From STD2-77 sp964503935 (GTDB lineage Bacteria > Patescibacteriota > Minisyncoccia > JAHIHE01 > JAGLIN01), in the NCBI GenBank assembly GCA_964503935.1, contig CAZDCJ010000003.1:1-49614 (forward strand): a DNA stretch of 49,614 bases, read 5' to 3'. The notes below the pieces were generated by a model. The model was given only the letters and a program-made list of their open reading frames with translations. It ran no database searches and was not told where the DNA came from. Shown here in pieces: positions 42,074-49,614 of the stretch (positions are counted from its first letter, which is position 1; every line of letters starts with the position of its first letter). The translations under genes were made by a program, and so were the position numbers.

Positions 42074-43279
42074 TCAGGCGATGATTTTTACGAATCTTCT
42101 CTTGCCCACCTGGATGACCATGTCGTCATGGACAGTGATGATTTTCAGCGCGTCCGATTGCGCTTCGTCGTCGATCCGTACCCCGCCCTGCTCGATGAGC
42201 CTCCGCCCTTCTCCTTTGGAAGCGATGAGGCCGGCGGCGGTAAGCAGGTCGAGAATAGGATATTCCTTCGCTCCCAACTTCACTTCCGGCATCTCGGTAG
42301 GCTTCTGCTTTTCGCGGAAGACATGGTTGAATTCTTCTTCGGCTGCCTCGGCCTCTGCTTGTGTCCTGTAGATGGAGATCACTTCCTTGGCGAGCCGCAC
42401 CTTGAGGTCGCGGGGGTTCTTCTCTTTGTCTTCGAGCGCCTTCTTTATCTCCGTCATCCCTTCTTCTGTCTTGTCGGTGAGTAGCTTGAAATAGTAGGGA
42501 ATCATCTCGTCCGAGATGGACATGAGCTTGCCGAACATCGAGTCCGCTTCTTCGATGATTCCGATGTAGTTGTCGAGGCTCTTGCTCATCTTGTTTGCTC
42601 CGTCGAGCCCCACGAGGAGCGGGCAGGTGAGGACGTCCTGCGGCTCCTTGCCCATCTTCTTCTGCAATTCACGTCCGGCGAGGAGATTGAACTTCTGGTC
42701 GGTGCCGCCGATCTCGATATCCGCCTCCGTCATTATGGAATCATAGGCCTGCATCATCGGATAGAGCATTTCGGTGACCGTGATGTCGGTACCGGACTGC
42801 ATACGCTTGGTAAATTCGTCGCGTTCCAGTATGCGTGCCACGGTGAAGTGACTGGTGAGTTTGAGCACGCCTTCAAAATCCATTTTTGAAAACCATTCGC
42901 TGTTGTAATGTATCTCGGCTCTCTTGATATCTAATATCCTGCCCACCTGATCCATATAGCTTGCGGCATTTTCTCGGACCTGTTCTTTTGAGAGAGCCGG
43001 ACGGGTTTTGGACTTTCCGGACGGGTCGCCGATCATGCCGGTATAGTCGCCGATGATGAACACTACCTGGTGCCCCAGTTCCTGGAACTCCCTTAGTTTC
43101 CTGATCGCGATGGAATGGCCGAGGTGGAGGTCCGGCCGTGACGGATCGGCACCGAGCTTGATGCGCAGTTTCTTGCCGCTCTTGAGCTTCTCTTCCAAGC
43201 TTTCCTTTACGATGAGCTCCTCCACGTTATGCGTGAGGAGATGCTTGATCTTCTTCGGATCGGTACTGATTTCTCCCAT
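42074..43279 (-). CDS. tyrS: Tyrosyl-tRNA synthetase
   Basis: 401 aa class I synthetase (TyrRS, bacterial TyrZ-like length). HIGH motif as HLGH (LGADPSRPDLHLGHSIAIRKL, ~53-56), tyrosine-pocket region DIEIGGTDQKFNLLAGRELQ, KMSKS signature (LDGANKMSKSLDN, ~228-232) and a C-terminal S4 RNA-binding domain (EGRRLIEQGGVRIDDEAQ...VQVGKRRFVKI-like end). It charges tRNA-Tyr. Single gene, no T-box visible upstream. Confidence 0.97.
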   Translation of the reverse strand: MGEISTDPKKIKHLLTHNVEELIVKESLEEKLKSGKKLRIKLGADPSRPDLHLGHSIAIRKLREFQELGHQVVFIIGDYTGMIGDPSGKSKTRPALSKEQVRENAASYMDQVGRILDIKRAEIHYNSEWFSKMDFEGVLKLTSHFTVARILERDEFTKRMQSGTDITVTEMLYPMMQAYDSIMTEADIEIGGTDQKFNLLAGRELQKKMGKEPQDVLTCPLLVGLDGANKMSKSLDNYIGIIEEADSMFGKLMSISDEMIPYYFKLLTDKTEEGMTEIKKALEDKEKNPRDLKVRLAKEVISIYRTQAEAEAAEEEFNHVFREKQKPTEMPEVKLGAKEYPILDLLTAAGLIASKGEGRRLIEQGGVRIDDEAQSDALKIITVHDDMVIQVGKRRFVKIIA

Positions 43280-43495
43280 AGGATTGGTATTTAACGGTTT
43301 TAGTAGTTTGAGTTAAGTCTAGCATAACTTTGCTTTGCCGCAAGCAAGATTCCCATAACTGATATCCGATAAGCCATCCTGGGCACGAGCGTCTCAAAAT
43401 TTCTAAAAAATTCCAAAGTATACTATAATGAAAATATTGACCGAAACCCCTATCCGATGTAAAATATCGGTTCGTATATCATTAATACACACAAA
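43280..43495. promoter_or_regulatory. Divergent control region of tyrS and the PBP gene
   Basis: ATATCCGATA (43362-43371), TATCCGAT (43451-43458) and ATATCGG (43464-43470) repeat the motif clustered around dnaA. A TATAAT within TATACTATAATG (43420-43431) is a plausible -10 for the PBP gene, about 65 bases before the ATG, with no good -35. Confidence 0.4.
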
Positions 43496-46400
43496 ATGGC
43501 AGTAAGGAAAAAATATAGGGCGGGCTCCGGTGCTGCGGCAAGTCCGACACCCCGAAGCGGGGCTGCGGCCTTGAGCATACTTACGGATAGTCCCCGAAGC
43601 AAGTCTTCCAAGAATAAGAAGAAACGGGGTCTTTTTGCCGTTCTTGCCGGCGTTGTCGGGGCTTTTTTGTCGATATTCGCTATATGGCATAGGAAAGACG
43701 GGCATAGTCTTTCAGTCAGAGACAAGAAGACGAAGCGTAAGAGGTTTCTTCGCCGCTTGGGCAAGGCCGTCGTGGTCATGGGCATCTTTGGCTTCTTCTT
43801 CGTCGCGGCGGCATTCATCTATTTCTCGAAAGACATCCCTAATCCGGACAAGATAGCGGACCGGAGCGTGGCGCAGTCTACGCAGATATTTGACCGTACC
43901 GGGCAGAATCTCCTTTATGAGATCCACGGAGATGAGAAGCGCACCATGACGAATCTGGAGAATGTATCTCCGAATGTCATCAATGCCACTATCGCCGTTG
44001 AAGACAAGAAGTTCTATACGCATTTCGGCATCGATCCCAAAGGCATCCTTCGTTCCGTTTATAAGGATCTTATCAGCGGAGAGAAGGCGCAGGGCGGATC
44101 GACCATCACTCAGCAGCTCGTGAAGAATTCCATGCTCTCTTCGGAGAAGACCTATACCCGCAAGATCAAAGAGATCATCCTCGCGCTGGGGACGGAGCAG
44201 AAGTTCAGCAAGAAAGAGATCCTGGAGATGTATCTCAACCAGATTCCGTATGGCTCCAACATCTATGGCATCGAGACGGCAGCTCAGACCTATTTCGGCA
44301 AGAGCGCGAAGGAACTGGATATCGCGGAAGCGGCGATGCTGGCGGCCATTCCGCAGGCGACTACTTACTATTTCCCTTACGGTTCGCATCCGGACGCGCT
44401 GGAAATCCGGCGGGAATATATCGTCGATGAGATGAAGGAAGACGGCTGTATCGACGAGTCGCAGGCGCAGGAAGCGAAGGACGCCGACGTCTTCGCGCGT
44501 CTCAAGCCTTTCGTCTCGGAAATCGAGGCGCCGCATTTCGTGATGTATATCAAAGACCAATTGGTGGAAGAATACGGAGTGGAAACAGTGGAGAAGGGCG
44601 GCCTTCGGGTGACTACGACTCTCGATTACGATATGCAGCTCGTCGCTGAGGATGCGGTAAAGAAGGGCGTGGAATATAACATGGCGCACTATAATGCTAC
44701 CAACGCCGCGCTGGTCGCGACCGATCCTCGGACCGGGCAGATCCTGGCCATGGTGGGCAGCAAAGACTATTTCGATCTGGAGAACGACGGCAATTTCAAC
44801 GTGGCGGTGGCGGAGCGCCAGCCGGGTTCTTCTTTCAAGCCTTTCGTGTATGCGACCGCTTTCGAGAAAGGCTATACGCCGAACACGATCATCTTCGACG
44901 TGCCGACCAATTTCGGTCCGGACGGCAGCGGGAAGGACTACGAACCCAAGAACTACAATCTCCAATATAACGGTCCGGTGACCATCCGCGGCGCGCTTGC
45001 CCGATCGCTCAACATCCCGGCGGTCAAGGCGCTCTATCTTGCCGGCATCAATCAGAGTGTAGCCACTGCGACCGACATGGGTATTACCACGCTCGATGAA
45101 GGCAATTACGGGCTCTCGCTCGTGCTGGGTACGGGGGGTGTGCGGCTTCTCGACATGACCGGAGCTTACGGCGTCTTCGCCAATGACGGTAGTAAGAACG
45201 CGGCGACAGGCATCTTGAAAGTGGAAGATTCCGAAGGCAAGGTGCTCCAGGAATACACTCAGAAATCCGAGCAGGTCCTGGATGCGCAAGTGGCGCGCAA
45301 CATCACCAGCATCCTTGCGGATAACGCGGCGCGTACGCCGACATTCGGAAGTAATAGCAAGCTTTATTTCAAGGATAGGCCAGTGGCGGCCAAGACCGGA
45401 ACCACCAGCGATTACAAGGACGCTTGGACGGTGGGCTACACTCCGGGTATCTCGGTCGGCGTCTGGGCGGGGAACAACAGCGGCGAGGTGATGACCAGCG
45501 GCGGCGGCGTTAGCGCGGCGACTCCTATCTGGAACGATTTCCTGACCCGCGTCCTTGCCGATAAGCCCGTGGAGCAGTTCACGGCGCCGGATCCTATCAC
45601 TACCAGCAAGGCAGTCCTGAACGGCAGCGCGACCAATGAAGTGACCGTGACTATCGACAGGGCTTGCGGCAATAAGCTGGCAGATGGTGACACGCCCGAA
45701 AATCAGAGAGAAGAACGCACTTACACCGAAGTCCATACCATCTTATATTATGTAAATAAGGATAATCCGCAGGGAGACTATCCGAAATCGCCTCAGGATG
45801 ATCCGCAGTTCTCACGCTGGGAGGGCGGGGTCCTGGCTTGGGCGGGGCAGAACATGGAGGGCGTCAATCAGGATGTTCCCACTGAAGTGTGCGAGCTCCG
45901 GAGTGACGAATATGCGCCGAGTGTAGAGATAGCCAGCCCTCGGGAGAACCAGATCATCAAGGACGGCAAGATAGAGATCGAGGCCCATGTTTATGCCGAG
46001 CGCGGCGTGAGGCAGGTCGAATTCTATCTCGACGACAACCTTCTCAAGATAGATACCGAGTCTCCTTATCAGGGAACTTTCCGGATCAACGGGGACATCG
46101 AGGATGGCGAGCATGATGTGAAGGTGAAGGCGTATGATGAGATCGACAGCGTCTCGGAAAAGAGCGTCACGATCATCATCCGCAGTGGGACAAGCGGGGA
46201 GGACGGCGATAACTCCGTCTATCTCAAGCCCATCGGTTCGGACGATTTCCCGCTTACGCTCGCGGCCGCGGTCTCTATGGATGAGAGCGAGATAAAGCGG
46301 GTGGATTTCTATTATCAGCTGGACAGTGTCTATGATTCCGACATGGAGCTGGTGCAGAAGCCCGGCGCCGTCACTAAGATCGGCTCGGCGACCGATAGCA

Positions 46401-46537
46401 GCGGCAGCACCTATCAGCTTACCTGGGAAGAAGACAAGCGTTATTTCATTTCCGGGAGATACCGGCTCTACGCGGTGCTGGTCACGGACAAGAACAAACA
46501 GTATCGTAGCAACGAAAGATATATCGAGATCAGGTAA
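43496..46537 (+). CDS. Class A penicillin-binding protein (PBP1A-like)
   Basis: 1013 aa. Basic N terminus, then hydrophobic segments at ~46-64 and ~91-110; the second is the usual anchor. Transglycosylase GT51: AVEDKKFYTHFGIDPKGILRS (catalytic Glu) and GGSTITQQLVKN. Transpeptidase: PGSSFKPFVYATAFE (S-x-x-K), ARSLNIPA (S-x-N), AAKTGTTSDYKDAW (K-T-G-T). After ~740 a Cys-containing linker leads to Ig-like beta domains (SVEIASPRENQIIKDGKIEIEAHVYAERGVRQVEFYLDDNLL, and a further one to the C terminus). It polymerises and crosslinks peptidoglycan outside the membrane. The extra first hydrophobic segment is unusual and would change topology if it spans the membrane. Confidence 0.95.
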   Translation: MAVRKKYRAGSGAAASPTPRSGAAALSILTDSPRSKSSKNKKKRGLFAVLAGVVGAFLSIFAIWHRKDGHSLSVRDKKTKRKRFLRRLGKAVVVMGIFGFFFVAAAFIYFSKDIPNPDKIADRSVAQSTQIFDRTGQNLLYEIHGDEKRTMTNLENVSPNVINATIAVEDKKFYTHFGIDPKGILRSVYKDLISGEKAQGGSTITQQLVKNSMLSSEKTYTRKIKEIILALGTEQKFSKKEILEMYLNQIPYGSNIYGIETAAQTYFGKSAKELDIAEAAMLAAIPQATTYYFPYGSHPDALEIRREYIVDEMKEDGCIDESQAQEAKDADVFARLKPFVSEIEAPHFVMYIKDQLVEEYGVETVEKGGLRVTTTLDYDMQLVAEDAVKKGVEYNMAHYNATNAALVATDPRTGQILAMVGSKDYFDLENDGNFNVAVAERQPGSSFKPFVYATAFEKGYTPNTIIFDVPTNFGPDGSGKDYEPKNYNLQYNGPVTIRGALARSLNIPAVKALYLAGINQSVATATDMGITTLDEGNYGLSLVLGTGGVRLLDMTGAYGVFANDGSKNAATGILKVEDSEGKVLQEYTQKSEQVLDAQVARNITSILADNAARTPTFGSNSKLYFKDRPVAAKTGTTSDYKDAWTVGYTPGISVGVWAGNNSGEVMTSGGGVSAATPIWNDFLTRVLADKPVEQFTAPDPITTSKAVLNGSATNEVTVTIDRACGNKLADGDTPENQREERTYTEVHTILYYVNKDNPQGDYPKSPQDDPQFSRWEGGVLAWAGQNMEGVNQDVPTEVCELRSDEYAPSVEIASPRENQIIKDGKIEIEAHVYAERGVRQVEFYLDDNLLKIDTESPYQGTFRINGDIEDGEHDVKVKAYDEIDSVSEKSVTIIIRSGTSGEDGDNSVYLKPIGSDDFPLTLAAAVSMDESEIKRVDFYYQLDSVYDSDMELVQKPGAVTKIGSATDSSGSTYQLTWEEDKRYFISGRYRLYAVLVTDKNKQYRSNERYIEIR

Positions 46538-46552
46538 GATCTCGGGGATATG

Positions 46553-46580
46553 AAAACCAGCCTCTCGGGGCTGGTTTTTT
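46553..46580. terminator. Terminator between convergent PBP and bPH2 genes
   Basis: 10-bp stem AAAACCAGCC/GGCTGGTTTT (46553-46562 with 46569-46578), 6-base loop, with T after it on the plus strand and T on the other strand from the A-run, so it may serve both genes. Confidence 0.8.
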
Positions 46581-46598
46581 CGCGATGGAAACGTGGCT

Positions 46599-47177
46599 CT
46601 ACGCGTGCAACCCCCATCCGGATTCTTCTTGGGCCGCCTTGCAGAGCTCCATGATCTCCCGCCGTACGGTTACGGGGTGGGGAATCTGCCTGGGGTTGAT
46701 GAGGTTGTTTTCCGAGGCCGTCTGGATCTGGATGTCGCCATACTGGAAGAAAGTTTGGAGCGGCCCCTCCACGGTGCTGCTGATGTCTTGCACTCTCTTG
46801 AGGTCGATTTCCGAAGCGACGCGGTGGAAGAGATTCTTCTGCTGGATATCGAGGATCCGCTGGTTCGTGATGATCCAGACATCAAGGTAGTAGTCGAGCC
46901 ATTCGATGAAGAGGATGATCCAGAGGAATCCATAATAGATGGTGGTCAGTAGGAAATAGAAATCGCGGTAAGGCTCGCGGGCGAGGAACGGGAAAGTCGG
47001 GATGATGAAAAGCGAGTAGGCCGCAAGCGGCAGGACGACCATGAAGCAGGAAATGAGGAGGATAGGAACCAGCGTGACGGGATGCCTCCGGAGGACGAAT
47101 TTCACTTCCTCACCTTCTCTCTTTCCGGGAAAGTCGTAGTCTATCGACGGTGTCGGCGATGCTTTATCTTCGGTCAT
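46599..47177 (-). CDS. Membrane protein with bacterial PH-like domain (bPH2/DUF304)
   Basis: 192 aa. Two membrane helices (TLVPILLISCFMVVLPLAAYSLFII ~34-58 and FLLTTIYYGFLWIILFIEWLDYYL ~76-98) are followed by a bPH2 domain: WIITNQRILDIQQKNLFHRVASEIDLKRVQDISSTVEGPLQTFFQYGDIQIQTA, the typical N-x-R-[IV] ... D-I ... G-D-I pattern. Family role is poorly known (membrane or protein binding). The start overlaps the end of the neighbouring 91-aa gene by 14 bases. It converges with the PBP gene. Confidence 0.85.
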   Translation of the reverse strand: MTEDKASPTPSIDYDFPGKREGEEVKFVLRRHPVTLVPILLISCFMVVLPLAAYSLFIIPTFPFLAREPYRDFYFLLTTIYYGFLWIILFIEWLDYYLDVWIITNQRILDIQQKNLFHRVASEIDLKRVQDISSTVEGPLQTFFQYGDIQIQTASENNLINPRQIPHPVTVRREIMELCKAAQEESGWGLHA

Positions 47178-47439
47178 AGTCTATGTGAAAGAAATTAATA
47201 TCGGAATCTGTCCAGGGATCGACCGTATCCGCCTGGTCCCAGTCTATGGCGGTGAATTTTCCTACTATCATGAAGGAGATGGCGATAAGTCCGGCGCAGA
47301 ATACCAAGAGTGTCCGCCTGTTGATGCCTTTGTCCATCCCATACTTCTTGATGTGGAAGATGACAATGAAAGCGAAGAGGAGATAAGTTCCCAAGGCTAT
47401 CAGGACGAAGATTGAGGCGAAAATCAAAGTCAGGTTCAT
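47164..47439 (-). CDS. Small two-helix membrane protein, unknown
   Basis: 91 aa from the Met at 47439: hydrophobic ~5-30 (IFASIFVLIALGTYLLFAFIVIF), a basic loop HIKKYGMDKGINRR, hydrophobic ~46-62 (TLLVFCAGLIAISFMIVG), then an acidic tail (DWDQADTVDPWTDSDINF). The frame extends to 47637, but that part runs antisense-like into the ruvB 3' end and lacks protein character. It lies between ruvB and the bPH2 gene with short spacing. No family recognised. Confidence 0.55.
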   Translation of the reverse strand: MNLTLIFASIFVLIALGTYLLFAFIVIFHIKKYGMDKGINRRTLLVFCAGLIAISFMIVGKFTAIDWDQADTVDPWTDSDINFFHIDYDRR

Positions 47440-47485
47440 CTTGAGTGAGGTTAGGTTTAAGGAGCCGGCCCGATGGGACAAGCGG

Positions 47486-48493
47486 CTAAAGGAGGGTGGG
47501 TTCTCCCGGATATCGGATTCCCAGATGCTCATAGGCTTGCCGAGTGGCGCGCCGCCCGCGCGGGGTGCGGATAAGGAAGCCCAGCTGGAGGAGATACGGC
47601 TCGTAGATGCTCTCGATGGTGTCGCGGCTTTCTGCAAGGCTTGCGGCGAGCGTGGAGAGCCCTACGGGATTATTGTCGAATTTATGGATGATAGTCTCGA
47701 GGATCTTGCGGTCGGTGGGATCCAGCCCGTAATTGTCGATTTCCAGGCGTTGGAAGGTCTCTTCCACCGCTTTTTTGTCTATGATCCCGCTGCCGCACAC
47801 TTCGGCGAAATCGCGCACGCGCCGGAGCAGGCGGTTGCTGATGCGCGGCGTCTGGCGGGAGCTCTGGGCGATCCTTTCGGCGGCAATCGGCTCGATCTCT
47901 ATCCCTAAGACGCGGCTGGAGCGCAGGATGATGTCGCGGATCTCCTCGTTCTTGTAATAATCGAGGTGATGGGTGATGCCGAAGCGGTTGAGGAGCGGGG
48001 AAGAGATGAGGTCTACCCGGGTGGTGGCGCCGATCAGGGTAAACTTCGGCAGATCGAGGCGGATGGTCCGCGCCGACGGTCCTTTGCCTACGATGATGTC
48101 CAGGGCGTAGTCTTCCATGGCGGGATAAAGCACCTCTTCGATTAATTTATTGAGGCGGTGGATCTCATCGATGAAGAGGATGTCGCCGTCTTCCAGATTG
48201 GTCAGGATTGCGCCCAAATCCCCCACTTTCTCGATGGTCGGGCCGCTGGTGACGCGGATGTTCTTGCCCATCTCTTCCGCGATGAGATAAGAGAGCGTGG
48301 TCTTGCCCAAGCCGCTCGGGCCGTGGAAGAGGATATGTTCGATGGGCTCGCCGCGCTTCTTGGCGGCTTCGATGGAAATAGAGAGATTACCTTTGATCTT
48401 GTCCTGTCCGGTGAAATCTCGGAGCGATTTCGGTCGCAGCGTAAGGTCCAGATTCTGGTCCTCATTCTGCTCCTGGGGGGTGGTTAATGTCAT
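47486..48493 (-). CDS. ruvB: Holliday junction branch migration ATPase RuvB
   Basis: 335 aa. AAA+ motor: LRPKSLRDFTGQDKIKGNL start, Walker A HGPSGLGKTT (~56-65), Walker B ILFIDEIHRL, sensor I LIGATTRVDLISSPLLNRF and a C-terminal winged helix ending TPRGRRATRQAYEHLG (the typical R-T-x-R-G-R end). It drives branch migration with RuvA. A TATACT (-10) about 30 bases upstream of the ATG, inside a GGCTATACTGAAGGAG tract, suggests its own promoter. Confidence 0.97.
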   Translation of the reverse strand: MTLTTPQEQNEDQNLDLTLRPKSLRDFTGQDKIKGNLSISIEAAKKRGEPIEHILFHGPSGLGKTTLSYLIAEEMGKNIRVTSGPTIEKVGDLGAILTNLEDGDILFIDEIHRLNKLIEEVLYPAMEDYALDIIVGKGPSARTIRLDLPKFTLIGATTRVDLISSPLLNRFGITHHLDYYKNEEIRDIILRSSRVLGIEIEPIAAERIAQSSRQTPRISNRLLRRVRDFAEVCGSGIIDKKAVEETFQRLEIDNYGLDPTDRKILETIIHKFDNNPVGLSTLAASLAESRDTIESIYEPYLLQLGFLIRTPRGRRATRQAYEHLGIRYPGEPTLL

Positions 48494-48729
48494 ATATATA
48501 GGATTAATCGTTATTTACTCCTTCAGTATAGCCTTTTTTACTCTTGGCGAGAAGAGAGGTTCCGGGCGCAAAAGCGCTCTTGGGAAAAGGAGAAGGACTG
48601 CTATTGGTAAGACGAAGGAAAAAGGTGTAAGATTGGGGTATGCGAAGTCTGAGCCGGATATGTTTTTCCGTGGTTGTCGGAACGGATCTTGTCTGGCCGG
48701 TAAGCGTCATAATCCATCTTTTAAGAAAA
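48494..48729. promoter_or_regulatory. Divergent intergenic region of ruvB and chitosanase
   Basis: Contains the TATACT of ruvB (minus strand, 48527-48532) and a small hairpin GCGC-AAAA-GCGC (48569-48580). Nothing else recognised, and no clear promoter for the chitosanase gene. Confidence 0.35.
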
Positions 48730-49614
48730 ATGAGAAAAACAAGATCGTTGTCTATTCTTATGGTTGTCTTGTCAGGTACTATCATGGGTCTCGGCTTTGC
48801 CGGAGTGGCCCAGGCGGCCATATCGGAAAGCGCCGCCAAGAACGCCGCTCTCCAGATGACGGCTACGCTGGAGAACAGTACCACCCAGTTGCAGTTCAAC
48901 TATGCGGAAAATATCGGCGATGGCCGTGGCATCACTTTTGGCGCCATCGGTTTTTGCACTGGGACTTATGACGGGAATGAGCTGATTAAGCACTATACCG
49001 GACTCAATCCCAATAACAATCTGGCCAAATATATCCCGGCACTCGATGCGATCGATGACGGGCCGCACAACTCCGCCGGCGGAGACGGAAATCCTAGCAC
49101 TACCGGACTCTCCGGATTTATCGCAGCAGTCGAAGGCAATACCGATCCGCTTTTCCGGCAGGCGCAGATGGATATGCTGGACGAGCTATATTGGGATCCG
49201 GCAGTAGAGATGACCCAGGCTATAGGCGCGCAATATAATCTTACCCTGGCTTTCATTTACGATATGTCCGTACGTCAAGGATCGGACGGGGCCCAGAGTA
49301 TCATCAATAAGGCCAAGAACTCTTTGGGCGGCACTCCCGGCACTGGCGTGAACGAGACTACCTTTCTTAACAAATTGATCTCGCTACGCGATTCCGAACT
49401 CAGGAGCGAGGGGTTGGGCGACGTCGATCGTAATGACGGATTCAAGCAGGTGGTTTCTTCCGGAAATTTCGCCCTCAATACGCCTTACTCTTTCACCGCT
49501 TATGGCGATTCCTTTACGATCAAAGCAGGAGTGTACACTGACGGGGGGAGCGCCACTACTACTAAATATGCCCTTACCGTCACCAACGGCTCCGGCGACG
49601 GCTCTTACGCTTCG
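48730..49614 (+). CDS. Secreted GH46 chitosanase, C terminus cut by the window edge
   Basis: 295 codons visible, open at the right edge. A signal peptide (MRKTRSLSILMVVLSGTIMGLGFAGVAQA, cleavage after AQA) precedes a GH46 domain. The catalytic Glu48 (ATLENST, matching SSAENSS of the Streptomyces N174 enzyme) and Asp64 (ENIGDGRG) are present, followed by IGFCTGTYDGNELIKHYTGLNP, AKYIPALDAI, LYWDPAVEMTQAIG, ETTFLNKLISLRDSELRS and YGDSFTIK, all aligning by memory to family positions. GH46 enzymes cleave beta-1,4 links in chitosan. Beyond ~268 a Gly/Thr-rich part (VYTDGGSATTTKYALTV) begins an extra C-terminal region that is truncated here. Confidence 0.88.
   Translation, partial: MRKTRSLSILMVVLSGTIMGLGFAGVAQAAISESAAKNAALQMTATLENSTTQLQFNYAENIGDGRGITFGAIGFCTGTYDGNELIKHYTGLNPNNNLAKYIPALDAIDDGPHNSAGGDGNPSTTGLSGFIAAVEGNTDPLFRQAQMDMLDELYWDPAVEMTQAIGAQYNLTLAFIYDMSVRQGSDGAQSIINKAKNSLGGTPGTGVNETTFLNKLISLRDSELRSEGLGDVDRNDGFKQVVSSGNFALNTPYSFTAYGDSFTIKAGVYTDGGSATTTKYALTVTNGSGDGSYAS

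Noticed and set aside
43712..45736. 674-codon minus-strand frame opposite the PBP gene
   Set aside because: Antisense shadow of a clear PBP1A gene; rich in His/Arg/Asp as expected from a high-GC antisense frame.
1..49614. CRISPR arrays, insertion sequences with transposase, prophage genes
   Set aside because: No regularly spaced direct repeats, no transposase or phage structural gene seen.

Overview
The window looks like a scaffold from a Candidate Phyla Radiation bacterium (Patescibacteria, Parcubacteria-like; this placement is inferred from gene style, not computed). Pointers are a short IF-2, the compact rpmH-rnpA-yidD-yidC-jag / dnaA-dnaN-dciA block, a DUF4446 protein, a lamin-tail-domain surface protein, a bactofilin-like membrane protein, few Shine-Dalgarno sites, many 4-nt ATGA overlaps and base composition near 50% GC. 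A 100-N scaffold gap lies at 16878-16977.

Layout. From the left edge to about 16.8 kb all protein genes but one candidate small ORF are on the minus strand: tRNA-Cys, a family-4 uracil-DNA glycosylase with a beta-helix protein, a large transglutaminase-like protein, endonuclease IV, nrnA-rbfA-infB, a DUF4446 gene, two O-antigen-ligase-like proteins, a flippase, and jag-yidC-yidD-rnpA-rpmH. From dnaA (17.5 kb) to 39.6 kb all are on the plus strand: dnaA, dnaN, dciA, a lamin-tail protein, two small unknowns, a bactofilin-like protein, yebC-ruvC, a 7TM/ATP-grasp/retropepsin amidoligase cluster ending in a stop-interrupted HExxxH peptidase gene, then an alpha-glucan/sugar cluster (glycogen synthase, APH-like kinase, two GT4s, methyltransferase, GH57, ROK kinase). 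This divergence, with DnaA-box-like sites, marks the replication origin around dnaA. After 39.6 kb the strands mix: a 2.4-kb protein-free stretch, tyrS, a class A PBP, a bPH2 protein, ruvB and a secreted GH46 chitosanase cut by the right edge.

The most unusual material is non-coding. Between the ROK kinase and tyrS the minus strand carries up to three consecutive stretches full of local and long-range inverted repeats, each ending in a terminator-like hairpin: about 750, 360 and 300 nt. I could not match them by eye to RNase P RNA, tmRNA, SRP RNA, 6S RNA or group II introns. A second orphan unit at 9563-9797 (plus strand) has a consensus promoter overlapped by a perfect 18-bp palindrome, a short structured transcript that could encode 40 residues, and a terminator. 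An ATATCCGATAT-like motif clusters around dnaA. Dispersed inverted repeats of the TCATTGCGAG and TGTCATNCTGAA types fill several intergenic regions.

Functional themes are replication initiation and repair (DnaA, DnaN, DciA, RuvB, RuvC, Nfo, UDG), ribosome maturation and translation initiation (RbfA, IF-2, L34, RnpA, TyrRS), membrane insertion (YidC/YidD/Jag), surface polymers (flippase, ligases, PBP) and glucan metabolism.
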